Below are positions 1 to 8,030 of a stretch of DNA of 64,000 nt, piece by piece. Made by a program: the position numbers and the translations under genes. The notes under the pieces were generated by a model that saw nothing but the letters and a program-made list of their open reading frames with translations, was not told the origin of the DNA and did not search any database. The stretch lies in contig OMZA01000008.1 in the NCBI GenBank assembly GCA_900315425.1, positions 1 to 64,000 on the forward strand. The letters are read 5' to 3'. Numbering within the stretch: the first letter of the stretch is position 1; every line of letters begins with the position of its first letter. Source of the DNA: an uncultured Eubacteriales bacterium (GTDB lineage: Bacteria; Bacillota; Clostridia; Lachnospirales; Lachnospiraceae).

Positions 1-80
1 GATTCAGGTTATTATATAAAATTGACAGATTGTATAAAAAACACTTACCTGTTTTTGAATGAGGTTACGCGATTAACCTA

Positions 81-109
81 TTGTAATATTGCCGTTTCTG
101 TATTATACT
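81..109 (+). promoter_or_regulatory. Promoter of the MATE exporter gene
   Basis: TTGTAA at 81-86 and TATACT at 104-109 are separated by 17 bp, a good sigma-A type promoter. It sits about 30 bases upstream of the ribosome binding site of the MATE gene. Confidence 0.6.
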
Positions 110-141
110 CTCATTGAAGGAAAACTGACGGAGGGATGATT

Positions 142-1476
142 ATGCGGTCATATTCATTTTTACGATCTGTAACAAAAATTGCCGTTCCTGTTGCGCTGCA
201 AAGTATGCTTCAGGCATCATTCAGCATCGTCGATCAGATAATGGTGGGTAATTTAGGAAGTACAAGTGTCGCTGCCGTGGGTATTGCCGGAAAGCTTTCT
301 TCTCTGTACGGTGTGGTCATCGGAGCGGTGGTTTCAGTCGCGGGTATTATGATCTCACAGTATATCGGTGCCAGGGATGAAAAAGAAGTGAACCGCAGCT
401 TTTGTCTGAACACAGCCATTTCTGTAGTGATCGCTGTAATATTCATGTCCGTGTGCCTGCTGCTTCCGACTCAGCTTATGGGACTGTACTCCACCGATAG
501 CGAAACGGTGAATACAGCTTCCGGATACCTGATGATAATTTCCTTCGGCTTTTTACCATATGCTATAGATATGCTGATCTCTACGCGCCTGAGATGTATG
601 GAAAAAGCAGTCCTGCCGCTTATTTTCAGCATTATGGCAAACGCTGTCAATACCGGGCTGAATTATGTTCTGATCTTCGGCAGGCTGGGGTTCGCAGCAA
701 TGGGAGCAGACGGCGCAGGCATTGCAACCGTTATTTCACAGCTTTTCAATACGCTTCTGCTGGTAACGAGTCTGATCGTTGTCTGCAGAAAGAACGGATC
801 GGAATTGAGCTTCTCCGTAAAGCTTACAAAGATGTCTTACGGAAAATATATTGCTATTCTGCTGCCGATACTTGTGACCGAGTTTATGTGGAGCCTGAGC
901 GAAAACATTTACGCTTCCGTCTATGGTCATATTGGTACTCTTGAATGCGCAGGAATGACGCTTACCTACCCGATACAGGGGCTTATGATAGGAGCGCTCA
1001 GCGGTCTGGCGCAGGCTTCAGGAATACTGATCGGCAAGGAGCTTGGCAAGGGCAGCTTTGATTCCGCTTTTGAAAAATCAAAAAAGATGATATTATATGG
1101 ACTTATCGGGTCATTTATATTATCGGTAGCGCTGGTCTATTCAATGAAATATTATACGGACGCTTACAATGTAGAAAAATATGTCAAGCTTGTGGCGCAG
1201 CAGATTCTACTTGTGTTTGCAGTCGTTTCACCTGTCAAGGTTCTTAATATGATAATCGGCGGCGGCATTATCAAAAGCGGCGGGCGGACTAAGATCGTAA
1301 TGATAATCGAGCTTACAGGCACATGGGGCGTCGGCGTTCCGCTGGCACTGCTCAGCGCCTATGTATGGAAGCTCCCGATACCCGTTGTATATTTCGTTCT
1401 TTCGATGGAGGAATGTGTACGTCTGATACTGTCATGGAGCGTTTTCAGAAGAAGGAAATGGATGAAAAGGATCTGA
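142..1476 (+). CDS. MATE family multidrug/cation antiporter
   Basis: Inner-membrane exporter of the MATE family, which uses Na+ or H+ gradients to expel cationic drugs or metabolites. The 444-residue protein has about twelve hydrophobic segments, the usual family length, and starts with the family pattern of an N-terminal amphipathic stretch followed by PVALQSMLQ and DQIMVG. An ATG at 136 touches the GGAGGG ribosome site (130-135), so the ATG at 142, six bases away, is the better start. It has its own promoter. Base composition is clearly richer in G+C than genes after 3.8 kb, with many GCG, CGC and CTG codons, which suggests transfer together with the next two genes. Substrate cannot be told from sequence. 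Confidence 0.9.
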   Translation: MRSYSFLRSVTKIAVPVALQSMLQASFSIVDQIMVGNLGSTSVAAVGIAGKLSSLYGVVIGAVVSVAGIMISQYIGARDEKEVNRSFCLNTAISVVIAVIFMSVCLLLPTQLMGLYSTDSETVNTASGYLMIISFGFLPYAIDMLISTRLRCMEKAVLPLIFSIMANAVNTGLNYVLIFGRLGFAAMGADGAGIATVISQLFNTLLLVTSLIVVCRKNGSELSFSVKLTKMSYGKYIAILLPILVTEFMWSLSENIYASVYGHIGTLECAGMTLTYPIQGLMIGALSGLAQASGILIGKELGKGSFDSAFEKSKKMILYGLIGSFILSVALVYSMKYYTDAYNVEKYVKLVAQQILLVFAVVSPVKVLNMIIGGGIIKSGGRTKIVMIIELTGTWGVGVPLALLSAYVWKLPIPVVYFVLSMEECVRLILSWSVFRRRKWMKRI

Positions 1477-1802
1477 AGATGCTTAACCGGGAACGGAGGG
1501 TAAGGCGGTCATTCGTGTAACCTGAATCTGTGAAACTTACAATCTTCGTTGCGGCTGATTTAACGGGTTTGACAGTTCTGCTTTAACGCCTTGAGTGATG
1601 CTTTATCAGTATTTCTGCTTTGGTCAGTCAAAAGGTGGAAACCTCAAGGGGTTCCCCCTTTTGCAATCCCCTTTCCTTAACCCCCTTGGTAAGCCATGCT
1701 TTATCAGTATTTCTGCTTTGGTCAGTCAAAAGGTATATACATGCTGCAATGCTGTATGTTATACTTATCACAGTATGAAGAATCAGAAACGGAGGCGGAC
1801 AA
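1477..1802. other. Intergenic region with a duplicated segment
   Basis: No credible gene is seen in this 326-base gap. It holds a 39-bp direct repeat (listed separately), a C-rich/T-rich stretch near 1650-1690, and the GGAGGCGG ribosome site of the next gene at about 1790-1797. No clear terminator follows the MATE gene. Confidence 0.6.
1598..1734. repeat. 39-bp perfect direct repeat pair
   Basis: The same 39 bases, beginning ATGCTTTATCAG, occur at 1598-1636 and 1696-1734, giving a 98-bp duplicated period. The second copy runs into the upstream region of the LacI-family gene. It could be a tandem duplication or a regulatory site copied by recombination. Confidence 0.9.
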
Positions 1803-2810
1803 ATGTGGGATGAAAATAAGGTGCGGATAAAAGATATTGCTGAGGAGCTTGGCGTAAGTACAGCAACGGTATCTAATGTTCTTCACGGCAAAACAAAAAA
1901 GATCTCCGACAGAACAGTGAAAATGGTGGAGCAAAAGCTTGAAGAACGAGGATATATTCCTGATATGGCTGCAACCCTGCTTGCGCGGAATAATTCCAGA
2001 ATTATAGGCGTTATCGTAAACGACCATCCGAAATATGAAGGTCATACCTTTGAAGATCCGTTTATCTCAGCCGCGATCAATCATCTGTCGGATGAAATAG
2101 AAACAAGCGGTTATTTTATGATGCTGAAAAAAGCGAAAAAAATTACGGAGGTCGTAAATTTTGCTTCCATGTGGAATCTGGACGGTATTGTGATAATCGG
2201 CTTTTGCGAGGATGAATATCAGGATCTGCGGGATCATATTCGTATTCCCTTTGTGATATATGACGGATTTGCCGATGTCCAGAATCGCTTCGGAAATATT
2301 ACCATAGATGATTTCGGCGGCGGAAGGCAGGCTGGCGAATACCTCAGAAGTATGGGTCACAGTCATGTTCTGTGCATTGCCGATAACGATATATGCATGG
2401 ATCTATTGAGGTATAAGGGATTATGCGAGGGGCTGAACTGCAAGGCGGATTTTCTGAAAATACCCATGGGAGCGAAGGAAAGAGAAGCGTTCTATCTCTC
2501 AGAACTCGATACGCTGAAAGAATACACAGCCATATTTGCTGTATCTGATTATTATGCAATAGAGCTGATGCGTTTTTTCCAGCGTCAGGGTTTAGTAATA
2601 CCTGATGATATTTCAATAGTGGGCTTTGACGGATGCAGAGAAGCTTCTGAGATCACCCCCAAACTGACCACCATTGCGCAGAACAATCTGCTCCGCGCGC
2701 AGGCAGCAATATCGCTGCTGCTGAAAATGATAGATCACAGCGAAACAACTGAAAATCTTTCTATCCCGGTAAAGCTCACGATAGGACAAAGTGTACGAAG
2801 GCTGAACTGA
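1803..2810 (+). CDS. LacI family transcriptional regulator
   Basis: DNA-binding regulator of 335 residues. Residues 7-30 form the typical LacI helix-turn-helix and hinge (IKDIAEELGVSTATVSNVL), followed by a periplasmic-binding-protein-like effector domain with the usual GVIV, DGIVI, DDFGGG and IVGFDG landmarks. Start is supported by GGAGGCGG seven bases upstream. No sugar genes lie next to it: neighbours are a MATE exporter and an acetyltransferase, so its ligand and target are unknown, and it may control one of those. Composition matches the GC-rich first block. Family call is firm, specific role is not. Confidence 0.92.
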   Translation: MWDENKVRIKDIAEELGVSTATVSNVLHGKTKKISDRTVKMVEQKLEERGYIPDMAATLLARNNSRIIGVIVNDHPKYEGHTFEDPFISAAINHLSDEIETSGYFMMLKKAKKITEVVNFASMWNLDGIVIIGFCEDEYQDLRDHIRIPFVIYDGFADVQNRFGNITIDDFGGGRQAGEYLRSMGHSHVLCIADNDICMDLLRYKGLCEGLNCKADFLKIPMGAKEREAFYLSELDTLKEYTAIFAVSDYYAIELMRFFQRQGLVIPDDISIVGFDGCREASEITPKLTTIAQNNLLRAQAAISLLLKMIDHSETTENLSIPVKLTIGQSVRRLN

Positions 2811-2896
2811 CATAACAGACGCAAAGCTGACAGGTTTGTAAGCGATAGTACAACATCAAATAAAATAATTGCTGCTTAGCAGAAAGGATAATTAAA

Positions 2897-3697
2897 ATGG
2901 AGAAAAAATTAATACTTAAATCAGATATACTCAGCGCGCTTAAAAAGGTTGGAGTAAGACCCGGACAGGTTATCATGGTACATACATCTCTCGGCAGTAT
3001 AGGCTATGTCTGCGGCGGCGCTCAGACAATGATCGAAGCATTGATAGAAGCCGTTGGCAAGGACGGAACCATTATGATGCCCACACAATCGTGGAAGAAT
3101 CTTGATCCCGAAACCGGTGTTCACTGGGATGTCGGCAAGGAGAGCTGGCAGGCAATACGGGATAACTGGCCGGCATATGACAGGAATATCACACCCACGA
3201 ATACCATGGGCGCAGTTGCGGAGATGTTCAGGCAGTGGAAGGGAGCTATCCGCAGCGATCATCCGGCAAGATCAGTCGCTGCATACGGAAAATATGCGCA
3301 GTATCTGACACAGGAGCATGATCTGTCAAACATTTTCGGAGACGGTTCGCCTGTGGGGAAGCTTTATGAGCTTGATGCCTATGTGCTTCTTATTGGTGTG
3401 GGATATGACAAAAACACCTCGCTTCATCTTGCCGATGCAAGAGCTGAATATCCCGGCAAGCATCTCTGCACTGAGCACAGCGCGGTTTCAGAAAACGGAA
3501 AAAGAGTATGGAAGGCTTATGACACTCTTTATGTTGACGGCGAGGATTTTGAACAGATAGGCTCAGCTTTTGAAGAAGCGCATGATGTAAAGAAGGCTGC
3601 GCTGGGGGATGCATCCCTGCGTCTGATGAAGCAAAGGGAGCTTGTAGATTTCGCTGTCAGCTGGATCGAGAAAAACAGAACTACAGCTGCGCAGTGA
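2897..3697 (+). CDS. AAC(3)-type aminoglycoside N-acetyltransferase family protein
   Basis: Acetyl-CoA-dependent N-acetyltransferase of the antibiotic-NAT/YokD family, 266 residues, the normal length. Hallmarks seen are HTSLGSIG at 29-36, GTIMMPTQSW near 57-66, the SDHPARS block at 120-126 with the conserved histidine, and GVGYDKNTSLHLAD at 167-180. Known members acetylate the 3-amino group of aminoglycosides, but many relatives act on other or unknown amines, so resistance is an inference. AGAAAGGA lies upstream of the ATG and a strong terminator follows. The gene shares the GC-rich composition of its two upstream neighbours. Confidence 0.85.
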   Translation: MEKKLILKSDILSALKKVGVRPGQVIMVHTSLGSIGYVCGGAQTMIEALIEAVGKDGTIMMPTQSWKNLDPETGVHWDVGKESWQAIRDNWPAYDRNITPTNTMGAVAEMFRQWKGAIRSDHPARSVAAYGKYAQYLTQEHDLSNIFGDGSPVGKLYELDAYVLLIGVGYDKNTSLHLADARAEYPGKHLCTEHSAVSENGKRVWKAYDTLYVDGEDFEQIGSAFEEAHDVKKAALGDASLRLMKQRELVDFAVSWIEKNRTTAAQ

Positions 3698-3723
3698 CCC
3701 CTCTCCTATCCCCCATCTACTTA

Positions 3724-3757
3724 GCCCTGCCCGCTGCCGGCAGGGCATTTTCTTTTA
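3724..3757 (+). terminator. Rho-independent terminator after the acetyltransferase gene
   Basis: GCCCTGCC (3724-3731) pairs with GGCAGGGC (3739-3746) across a 7-base loop and is followed by ATTTTCTTTT. Confidence 0.9.
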
Positions 3758-3795
3758 CAAAATGCGAAAAAGGGTAGCTGTGGGCGGGGTGCGTG

Positions 3796-3804
3796 TGATA
3801 TAAT
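3796..3804 (+). promoter_or_regulatory. Extended -10 promoter element
   Basis: TGATATAAT (TGn plus TATAAT at 3799-3804) lies 22 bases upstream of the ribosome site of the EF-Tu-like small gene. No good -35 is seen, so the extended -10 probably carries it. Confidence 0.55.
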
Positions 3805-3834
3805 GGGTTTATTAAGAATACAGGGGTGAAAATT

Positions 3835-4116
3835 TTGAATTATCAATATAATGTAAAGGCAATTATTACAAATATTTCTGATCGAACTATTATTTCAGGG
3901 TACAGACCTGCACATAATATAAATGGATACCTCACTACAGGGATACATAAATATATAGATAAAGATGAAATAGGAATAGCGGAAAGTTCAATAGGATATA
4001 TTGCTTTTATTACTCCCGAATTATACATCAATAATATAAGTGAGGGTGATATAGTGGATTTTTACGAGGGAAGTAAGAAAGTAGGATATGCAAAAATTAT
4101 TGAAGTTTATAAGTAA
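3835..4116 (+). CDS. Small EF-Tu C-terminal-domain-like protein
   Basis: A 93-residue stand-alone protein whose sequence follows the beta-barrel pattern of the last domain of elongation factor Tu: an AIITN strand, ISGYRPAHNI, IDKDEI, and a closing EGDIVDFYEGSKKVGYAKIIEV segment. There is no G domain, so it is not a translation factor; such single-domain proteins are found in Firmicutes without known function. TTG at 3835 is the likely start because AGGGGTG (3822-3828) is spaced six bases from it; a GTG at 3826 overlaps that site. The gene stands alone with its own promoter, on low-GC DNA just after the GC-rich block. Confidence 0.6.
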   Translation: MNYQYNVKAIITNISDRTIISGYRPAHNINGYLTTGIHKYIDKDEIGIAESSIGYIAFITPELYINNISEGDIVDFYEGSKKVGYAKIIEVYK

Positions 4117-4167
4117 AGAATCCGTGAAATTATTTCCTTAAAAACTGATTTACTATTAAACCTCAGT

Positions 4168-4209
4168 TAGTAGTAAACCCCCAGTTTTTACTACTATTCT
4201 ACTACTAAC
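4168..4209. repeat. Overlapping alternative hairpins
   Basis: TAGTAGTAAA (4168-4177) pairs perfectly with TTTACTACTA (4187-4196). The same left arm, as GTTAGTAG (4166-4173), can instead pair with CTACTAAC (4202-4209). There is no T-run after either, so it is not a classic terminator. It fills the gap between the EF-Tu-like gene and the phosphatase. Confidence 0.6.
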
Positions 4210-4346
4210 GACTTCCGCATTTTGCCCCGATTTGCAAAGAATTGTAATTTTCGCCCCGCTCTGTCAAAGTAACCACACCACCCCGACACCCTCGCAAAAT
4301 ACGGCTTTTTATGCCCTTTTACAGCAATTTGAGAAAGGAATTTTAT

Positions 4347-4847
4347 ATGATAAAAGTAATGTTCATCTGCCACGGCAATATATGTCGTTCACCTATGGCA
4401 GAATTTGTTTTAAGGGATATGGTTGAGAAAAGAGGACTAAAGAATGAATTCGAGATAGCTTCAGCGGCTACATCGATGGAAGAGATATGGGAAGGGGGAG
4501 GAAATCCTATATATCCTCCGGTTCAGCGAGTACTAAAAGAAAATGGGATAGGAAGAACAGAATATACTAATTTTAAAACAAAAAGGGCAAGGCGGGTAAA
4601 TAAGGCAGATTATAGATATTATGATTTATTACTATGTGCTGATAAAGTAAATGTAAGAGAGACAGAGCGTATTACAGGACCGGATCTGGAAGGAAAGATA
4701 AAGTTGCTCATGGACTATACAATTCGACCAGGCAGGAGCATAGCGGATCCTTGGTATACCAGGGATTATAATATTGCATATATGGACGTGAAAGAAGGAT
4801 GTGAAGCATTATTAGAGAGTTATGAAAACAAAAGAATTTTACTGTAA
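4347..4847 (+). CDS. Low molecular weight protein-tyrosine phosphatase
   Basis: Cytoplasmic arginine/tyrosine phosphatase of 166 residues. The catalytic P-loop CHGNICRS (Cys8, Arg14) is at the N-terminus, and the general acid aspartate is in the DPWYTRDY motif near the C-terminus; both are intact. The ATG at 4347 is preferred over an upstream in-frame ATG at 4311 because AGAAAGGAA (4332-4340) precedes it and the family begins directly with the P-loop strand. It is monocistronic here. Related enzymes can regulate polysaccharide export by tyrosine dephosphorylation, but the glycan locus of this window is 50 kb away, so no link is claimed. Confidence 0.93.
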   Translation: MIKVMFICHGNICRSPMAEFVLRDMVEKRGLKNEFEIASAATSMEEIWEGGGNPIYPPVQRVLKENGIGRTEYTNFKTKRARRVNKADYRYYDLLLCADKVNVRETERITGPDLEGKIKLLMDYTIRPGRSIADPWYTRDYNIAYMDVKEGCEALLESYENKRILL

Positions 4848-4907
4848 TGTTTTAATCCTATTCTGCGTTTGCAGTGTGTTAGCGAGAATTATATAGAAAA
4901 AAATTAC

Positions 4908-4936
4908 TTGACTTAGTAAAAGCACATTGTTATAAT
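4908..4936 (+). promoter_or_regulatory. tRNA-Cys promoter
   Basis: TTGACT (4908-4913) and TATAAT (4931-4936) are separated by 17 bp, 23 bases ahead of the tRNA. Confidence 0.85.
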
Positions 4937-4959
4937 ACACTTGCTGTTTAAATCAGTAA

Positions 4960-5030
4960 GGCGACATAGCCAAGTGGTAAGGCATCGGTCTGCAACACCG
5001 CTATCACCAGTTCGAATCTGGTTGTCGCCT
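4960..5030 (+). tRNA. tRNA-Cys (GCA)
   Basis: A full cloverleaf is visible: acceptor GGCGACA (4960-4966) with TGTCGCC (5023-5029), D arm GCC...GGC, anticodon loop CTGCAAC with GCA, and T arm ACCAG-TTCGAAT-CTGGT. The discriminator base is T, as expected for tRNA-Cys. CCA is not encoded. The first pair of the anticodon stem is a T-C mismatch. A T-run follows directly. Confidence 0.96.
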
Positions 5031-5040
5031 CTATTTTTTT

Positions 5041-5089
5041 GAGGTTGCCTCTTTAACGAAAAGAATCGTTAAGGAAGCAACCTCATTTT
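5041..5089 (+). terminator. Long hairpin between tRNA-Cys and tetR
   Basis: GAGGTTGC (5041-5048) pairs with GCAACCTC (5077-5084), and inside it TTTAACGA pairs with TCGTTAA around an AAAGAA loop. Seven T residues precede it and ATTTT follows. It probably ends the tRNA transcript and separates it from the oppositely oriented tetR gene. Confidence 0.6.
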
Positions 5090-5105
5090 GCGTTTCAAAT
5101 TTATT

Positions 5106-5705
5106 CTAAGCAATATGTCTATCGATTATATTTCTAACGGCATCATAGAGATAAGGTTTCAAATCCTCGATTTTAACAGGTTCGTTGTAAAGAATTGAAC
5201 TGTAGCAGGTGCTGCTGACAAGTTCGGTAATCATAAACAACATAATTTCCGGATCAATGAAATCGTACTGATCTTGATTTAAAAGTTGCGTGTAAATATC
5301 GTAAAAGTCTATATTCTCAGTGTTTGAAGAATTAATTAATGTACTCTTAAAAATTCCCCAACTTAAATTTTTAGAAATAAAAAGTAAAAGTTTTTTATCC
5401 TGGGCCAAATCGTCAATGATGTGATCCACTATAAATAGCATCTGCTCAATTGTGTCGGTGATTCCTGCTTTGTGCATGGCGATGTCAGCAGACTGGAATA
5501 ATTGGCTGGCCTTGTGGGCTATAAGGATGTTACGTAAATCGTATTTATCTTTAAAATATAAATAAAAAGTGCCTTTAGCCACGCCGGATTTGGCGGCAAT
5601 GTCTTGGATAGAAGTTTTGTTGATGCCTTTTTGAATAAATAAAGTAAAGGCGGAATCAAGTAAAGAATCGCGTTTATATTTTTTGTTATTCTCTATTTTG
5701 CTCAA
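5106..5705 (-). CDS. TetR family repressor of the MMPL cassette
   Basis: A 199-residue regulator with an N-terminal TetR helix-turn-helix at about residues 32-57 (SIQDIAAKSGVAKGTFYLYF) and a helical ligand-binding domain without recognisable specificity. It starts with TTG (5705-5703): the site AGAGGTAGG lies eight bases before it and there is no earlier methionine. It is divergent from the MMPL transporter gene, and two identical palindromes in the gap are the likely operators. By position it represses the exporter and is released by a toxic or membrane-active ligand; the ligand is unknown. Confidence 0.9.
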   Translation of the reverse strand: MSKIENNKKYKRDSLLDSAFTLFIQKGINKTSIQDIAAKSGVAKGTFYLYFKDKYDLRNILIAHKASQLFQSADIAMHKAGITDTIEQMLFIVDHIIDDLAQDKKLLLFISKNLSWGIFKSTLINSSNTENIDFYDIYTQLLNQDQYDFIDPEIMLFMITELVSSTCYSSILYNEPVKIEDLKPYLYDAVRNIIDRHIA

Positions 5706-5740
5706 AATAAAAACCTACCTCTCATTATCAACTAAATATA

Positions 5741-5769
5741 ATTATCTGTAGAAAATCGTTATATGTCAA
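5741..5769 (-). promoter_or_regulatory. tetR promoter
   Basis: Read on the minus strand: TTGACA (5769-5764), 17-bp spacer, GATAAT (5746-5741). It lies about 42 bp away from the nearest operator palindrome, so tetR may be only weakly autoregulated. Confidence 0.7.
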
Positions 5770-5809
5770 ATATAAAATGGACTTCCCACAGAAAAAAACA
5801 AATTCAATA

Positions 5810-5838
5810 TTGACCAACGGTCATATTTGTGTTATATA
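5810..5838 (+). promoter_or_regulatory. mmpL promoter
   Basis: TTGACC (5810-5815), 17-bp spacer, TATATA (5833-5838). The -35 hexamer overlaps the first operator palindrome, so bound repressor would block RNA polymerase. Confidence 0.7.
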
Positions 5839-5865
5839 GTATACAAAGAAAATGACCAACGGTCA
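5811..5865. promoter_or_regulatory. Twin TetR operators
   Basis: The 13-bp palindrome TGACCAACGGTCA occurs exactly twice, at 5811-5823 and 5853-5865. Spacing is 42 bp, four turns of the helix, one copy over the -35 and one just downstream of the expected transcription start. Confidence 0.85.
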
Positions 5866-5886
5866 ATAGTTTAAGGGAGTGACAAT

Positions 5887-8013
5887 ATGTTAAAGATAGC
5901 TAAGAAGATAGTTAAGTTTAAAGTCCCAATACTTATAATAAGTGTTTTACTTTTGATACCGGCAACATTGGGTTTTTTAAACACAAGAATTAATTACGAT
6001 ATTCTTTCGTATTTGCCATCAGACATTGATACTATGGAAGGCCAGGAGATTTTAAAAAACGATTTTGGAACCGGAGCCTTTTCTATGTGTATTGTGGAAA
6101 ATATGGATGAAAAGCATGTAGTTGAGCTGGAAGAAAAGATAAAAAAAGTAGACCATGTAAAAAATGTGGTTTGGTATGACTCGGTGGCAGATTTATCTAC
6201 ACCAATAGATGCGCTTCCAAAGGACATAAAGGATGCATTTATAAATGCAAAAACAGGAAGTACATTTTTTATAGTAACTTTTGATACTGGATCCTCAGAT
6301 GATGAAACGTTAAATGCCATAACAGAGATAGATAAGGTAACTAACAAGGAAGTTATTCAAAGTGGAATGTCATCAGTGGTTGCAGACATCAAAACTATAT
6401 GCAACACAGAAGCAGTGGCTTATGTAGGAATTGCAGCTTTGTTATCGGTAATTGTACTATCAGTAACTATGGACTCATTTTTGGTTCCGTTGTTTTTTCT
6501 GTTAAGTATAGGAATGGCAATAATTTACAATTTGGGAACCTGCTATTTTTCGGGGGAGATTTCATTTATAACGCAGGCACTTACCGCGGTTCTTCAGTTG
6601 GCGGTAACCCTGGACTATTCAATATTCCTGTGGCACAGCTACAGCGAATATAAAGAAAAATATCCGGGAGATAATGACAGAGCAATGGCTCACGCTATTG
6701 CAGCTACATTTGTATCTGTAGTGGGAAGCTCAATTACTACGGTGGCAGGATTTGTAGCAATGTGTTTCATGACATTTACATTGGGTGTGGACTTGGGAAT
6801 TGTAATGGCAAAAGGAGTAATCCTTGGAGTTATAAGTTGTGTAACAATATTGCCAGCTATGATTCTTATATTTGACAAGGCTATTGAAAAAACGAGACAT
6901 AAACCACTTATGCCGGACATAGGAAGAATGGGAAAATTCGTAACTAACAAATATTACATATGGATGGTGATGTTTTTAGTAATCTTAGTACCTGCAATAT
7001 ATGGATATACACATACGGATGTATATTACGATTTGGTAGGAACCCTTCCTTCAAAATACGAAAGCGTAAAAGGAAAAGAAATACTTGCAAAAGATTTTGA
7101 ACAGGGAACAACTTACATGGTTCTATACGACAGTGATTTGTCCTCGGTTCAAGGCAGGAAGATGCTTAAAGAGATAGAAAATGTAAAGGGAATGGATGTA
7201 GTAGCTGGCTTGGATAATATTAAAGGTGCAGCAGTACCTGACGAGGTAATACCTGCAAACATTCGTAAAGAGTTGGATAACGGCGAATACAAGTTAGCTC
7301 TTCTTATGAGTAAATATACGGTGGCCAGTGACGAGGTAAACGATCAGATAAATGAAATAGAGGGAATAGTAAAAGAATATGATAACAGTGCCATGGTTAT
7401 TGGTGAGGCACCATGTACCAAGGACTTAATAAAGATAACAGATACCGATTTCAAACGAGTAAGTGCAGTGTCAATCATACTTATATTTATAATTATTCTA
7501 TTGGTGCTTAGATCGGTGTCATTACCTGTATTATTGGTAACTGTAATAGAATTTGCCATATTCATCAACATGGGAATACCTGCATATACAAATACAACGC
7601 TACCGTTTATAGCATCTATAGTAATCGGAACCATTCAGTTAGGTGCAACGGTAGATTATGCAATACTTATAACTAACAGATACAAAAAAGAGCGAAGAAA
7701 TGGTGCGGACAAGAGAAATGCTGTACAGACAGCTATGTCTACCTGCCTTCAGTCAGTATTTGTCAGTGCAATGAGCTTCTTTGCGGCAACATTTGGAGTT
7801 GGAATGTATTCAAGCATTGATATGATTAGTTCAATATGTATTCTATTAGCCAGGGGCGCAATAATCAGTTTTATATGCGTAGCAACGGTACTTCCGGCAA
7901 TGTTTATGATATTTGACAAGGTAATAGTTAAAACCAGTGTTGGATTTAAATCAAAGGAAAAAGAAAACATGAATAAAACACATAGTGGCAAAGCAAAGCC
8001 AATAAATGCGTAA
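5887..8013 (+). CDS. MMPL/RND family membrane transporter
   Basis: A 708-residue export protein of the MMPL branch of the RND superfamily. It has two matching halves, each with one transmembrane helix (about residues 13-31 and 355-375), a large extracytoplasmic loop, and a cluster of five helices (about 175-340 and 525-690). Both helix clusters contain the family's acidic pattern after LQLAVTLDYSIF and IQLGATVDYAIL, the aspartates that carry protons. GGGAG precedes the ATG. It starts an operon with a heptad-repeat exported protein and a small membrane protein, under twin TetR operators. Substrate is unknown; lipids, toxic hydrophobics or peptides are typical for the family. Confidence 0.9.
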   Translation: MLKIAKKIVKFKVPILIISVLLLIPATLGFLNTRINYDILSYLPSDIDTMEGQEILKNDFGTGAFSMCIVENMDEKHVVELEEKIKKVDHVKNVVWYDSVADLSTPIDALPKDIKDAFINAKTGSTFFIVTFDTGSSDDETLNAITEIDKVTNKEVIQSGMSSVVADIKTICNTEAVAYVGIAALLSVIVLSVTMDSFLVPLFFLLSIGMAIIYNLGTCYFSGEISFITQALTAVLQLAVTLDYSIFLWHSYSEYKEKYPGDNDRAMAHAIAATFVSVVGSSITTVAGFVAMCFMTFTLGVDLGIVMAKGVILGVISCVTILPAMILIFDKAIEKTRHKPLMPDIGRMGKFVTNKYYIWMVMFLVILVPAIYGYTHTDVYYDLVGTLPSKYESVKGKEILAKDFEQGTTYMVLYDSDLSSVQGRKMLKEIENVKGMDVVAGLDNIKGAAVPDEVIPANIRKELDNGEYKLALLMSKYTVASDEVNDQINEIEGIVKEYDNSAMVIGEAPCTKDLIKITDTDFKRVSAVSIILIFIIILLVLRSVSLPVLLVTVIEFAIFINMGIPAYTNTTLPFIASIVIGTIQLGATVDYAILITNRYKKERRNGADKRNAVQTAMSTCLQSVFVSAMSFFAATFGVGMYSSIDMISSICILLARGAIISFICVATVLPAMFMIFDKVIVKTSVGFKSKEKENMNKTHSGKAKPINA

Positions 8014-8030
8014 GATGGAGGTAGATATAT

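Noticed and set aside
594..944. Plus-strand overlapping frame inside the MATE gene
   Set aside because: It lies wholly within a well-supported membrane protein gene in another frame and has no family pattern.
1595..1813. 72-residue open frame over the 39-bp repeat
   Set aside because: It spans the direct repeats, has no ribosome site and overlaps the supported start of the LacI-family gene.
2897..3697. Proven aminoglycoside resistance gene
   Set aside because: The family is clear but many members do not confer resistance; sequence alone does not show the substrate.
4960..5030. tRNA-Cys as an integration site for the GC-rich block
   Set aside because: The block ends more than 1 kb before the tRNA, no integrase is seen and no second copy of the tRNA 3' end was found.
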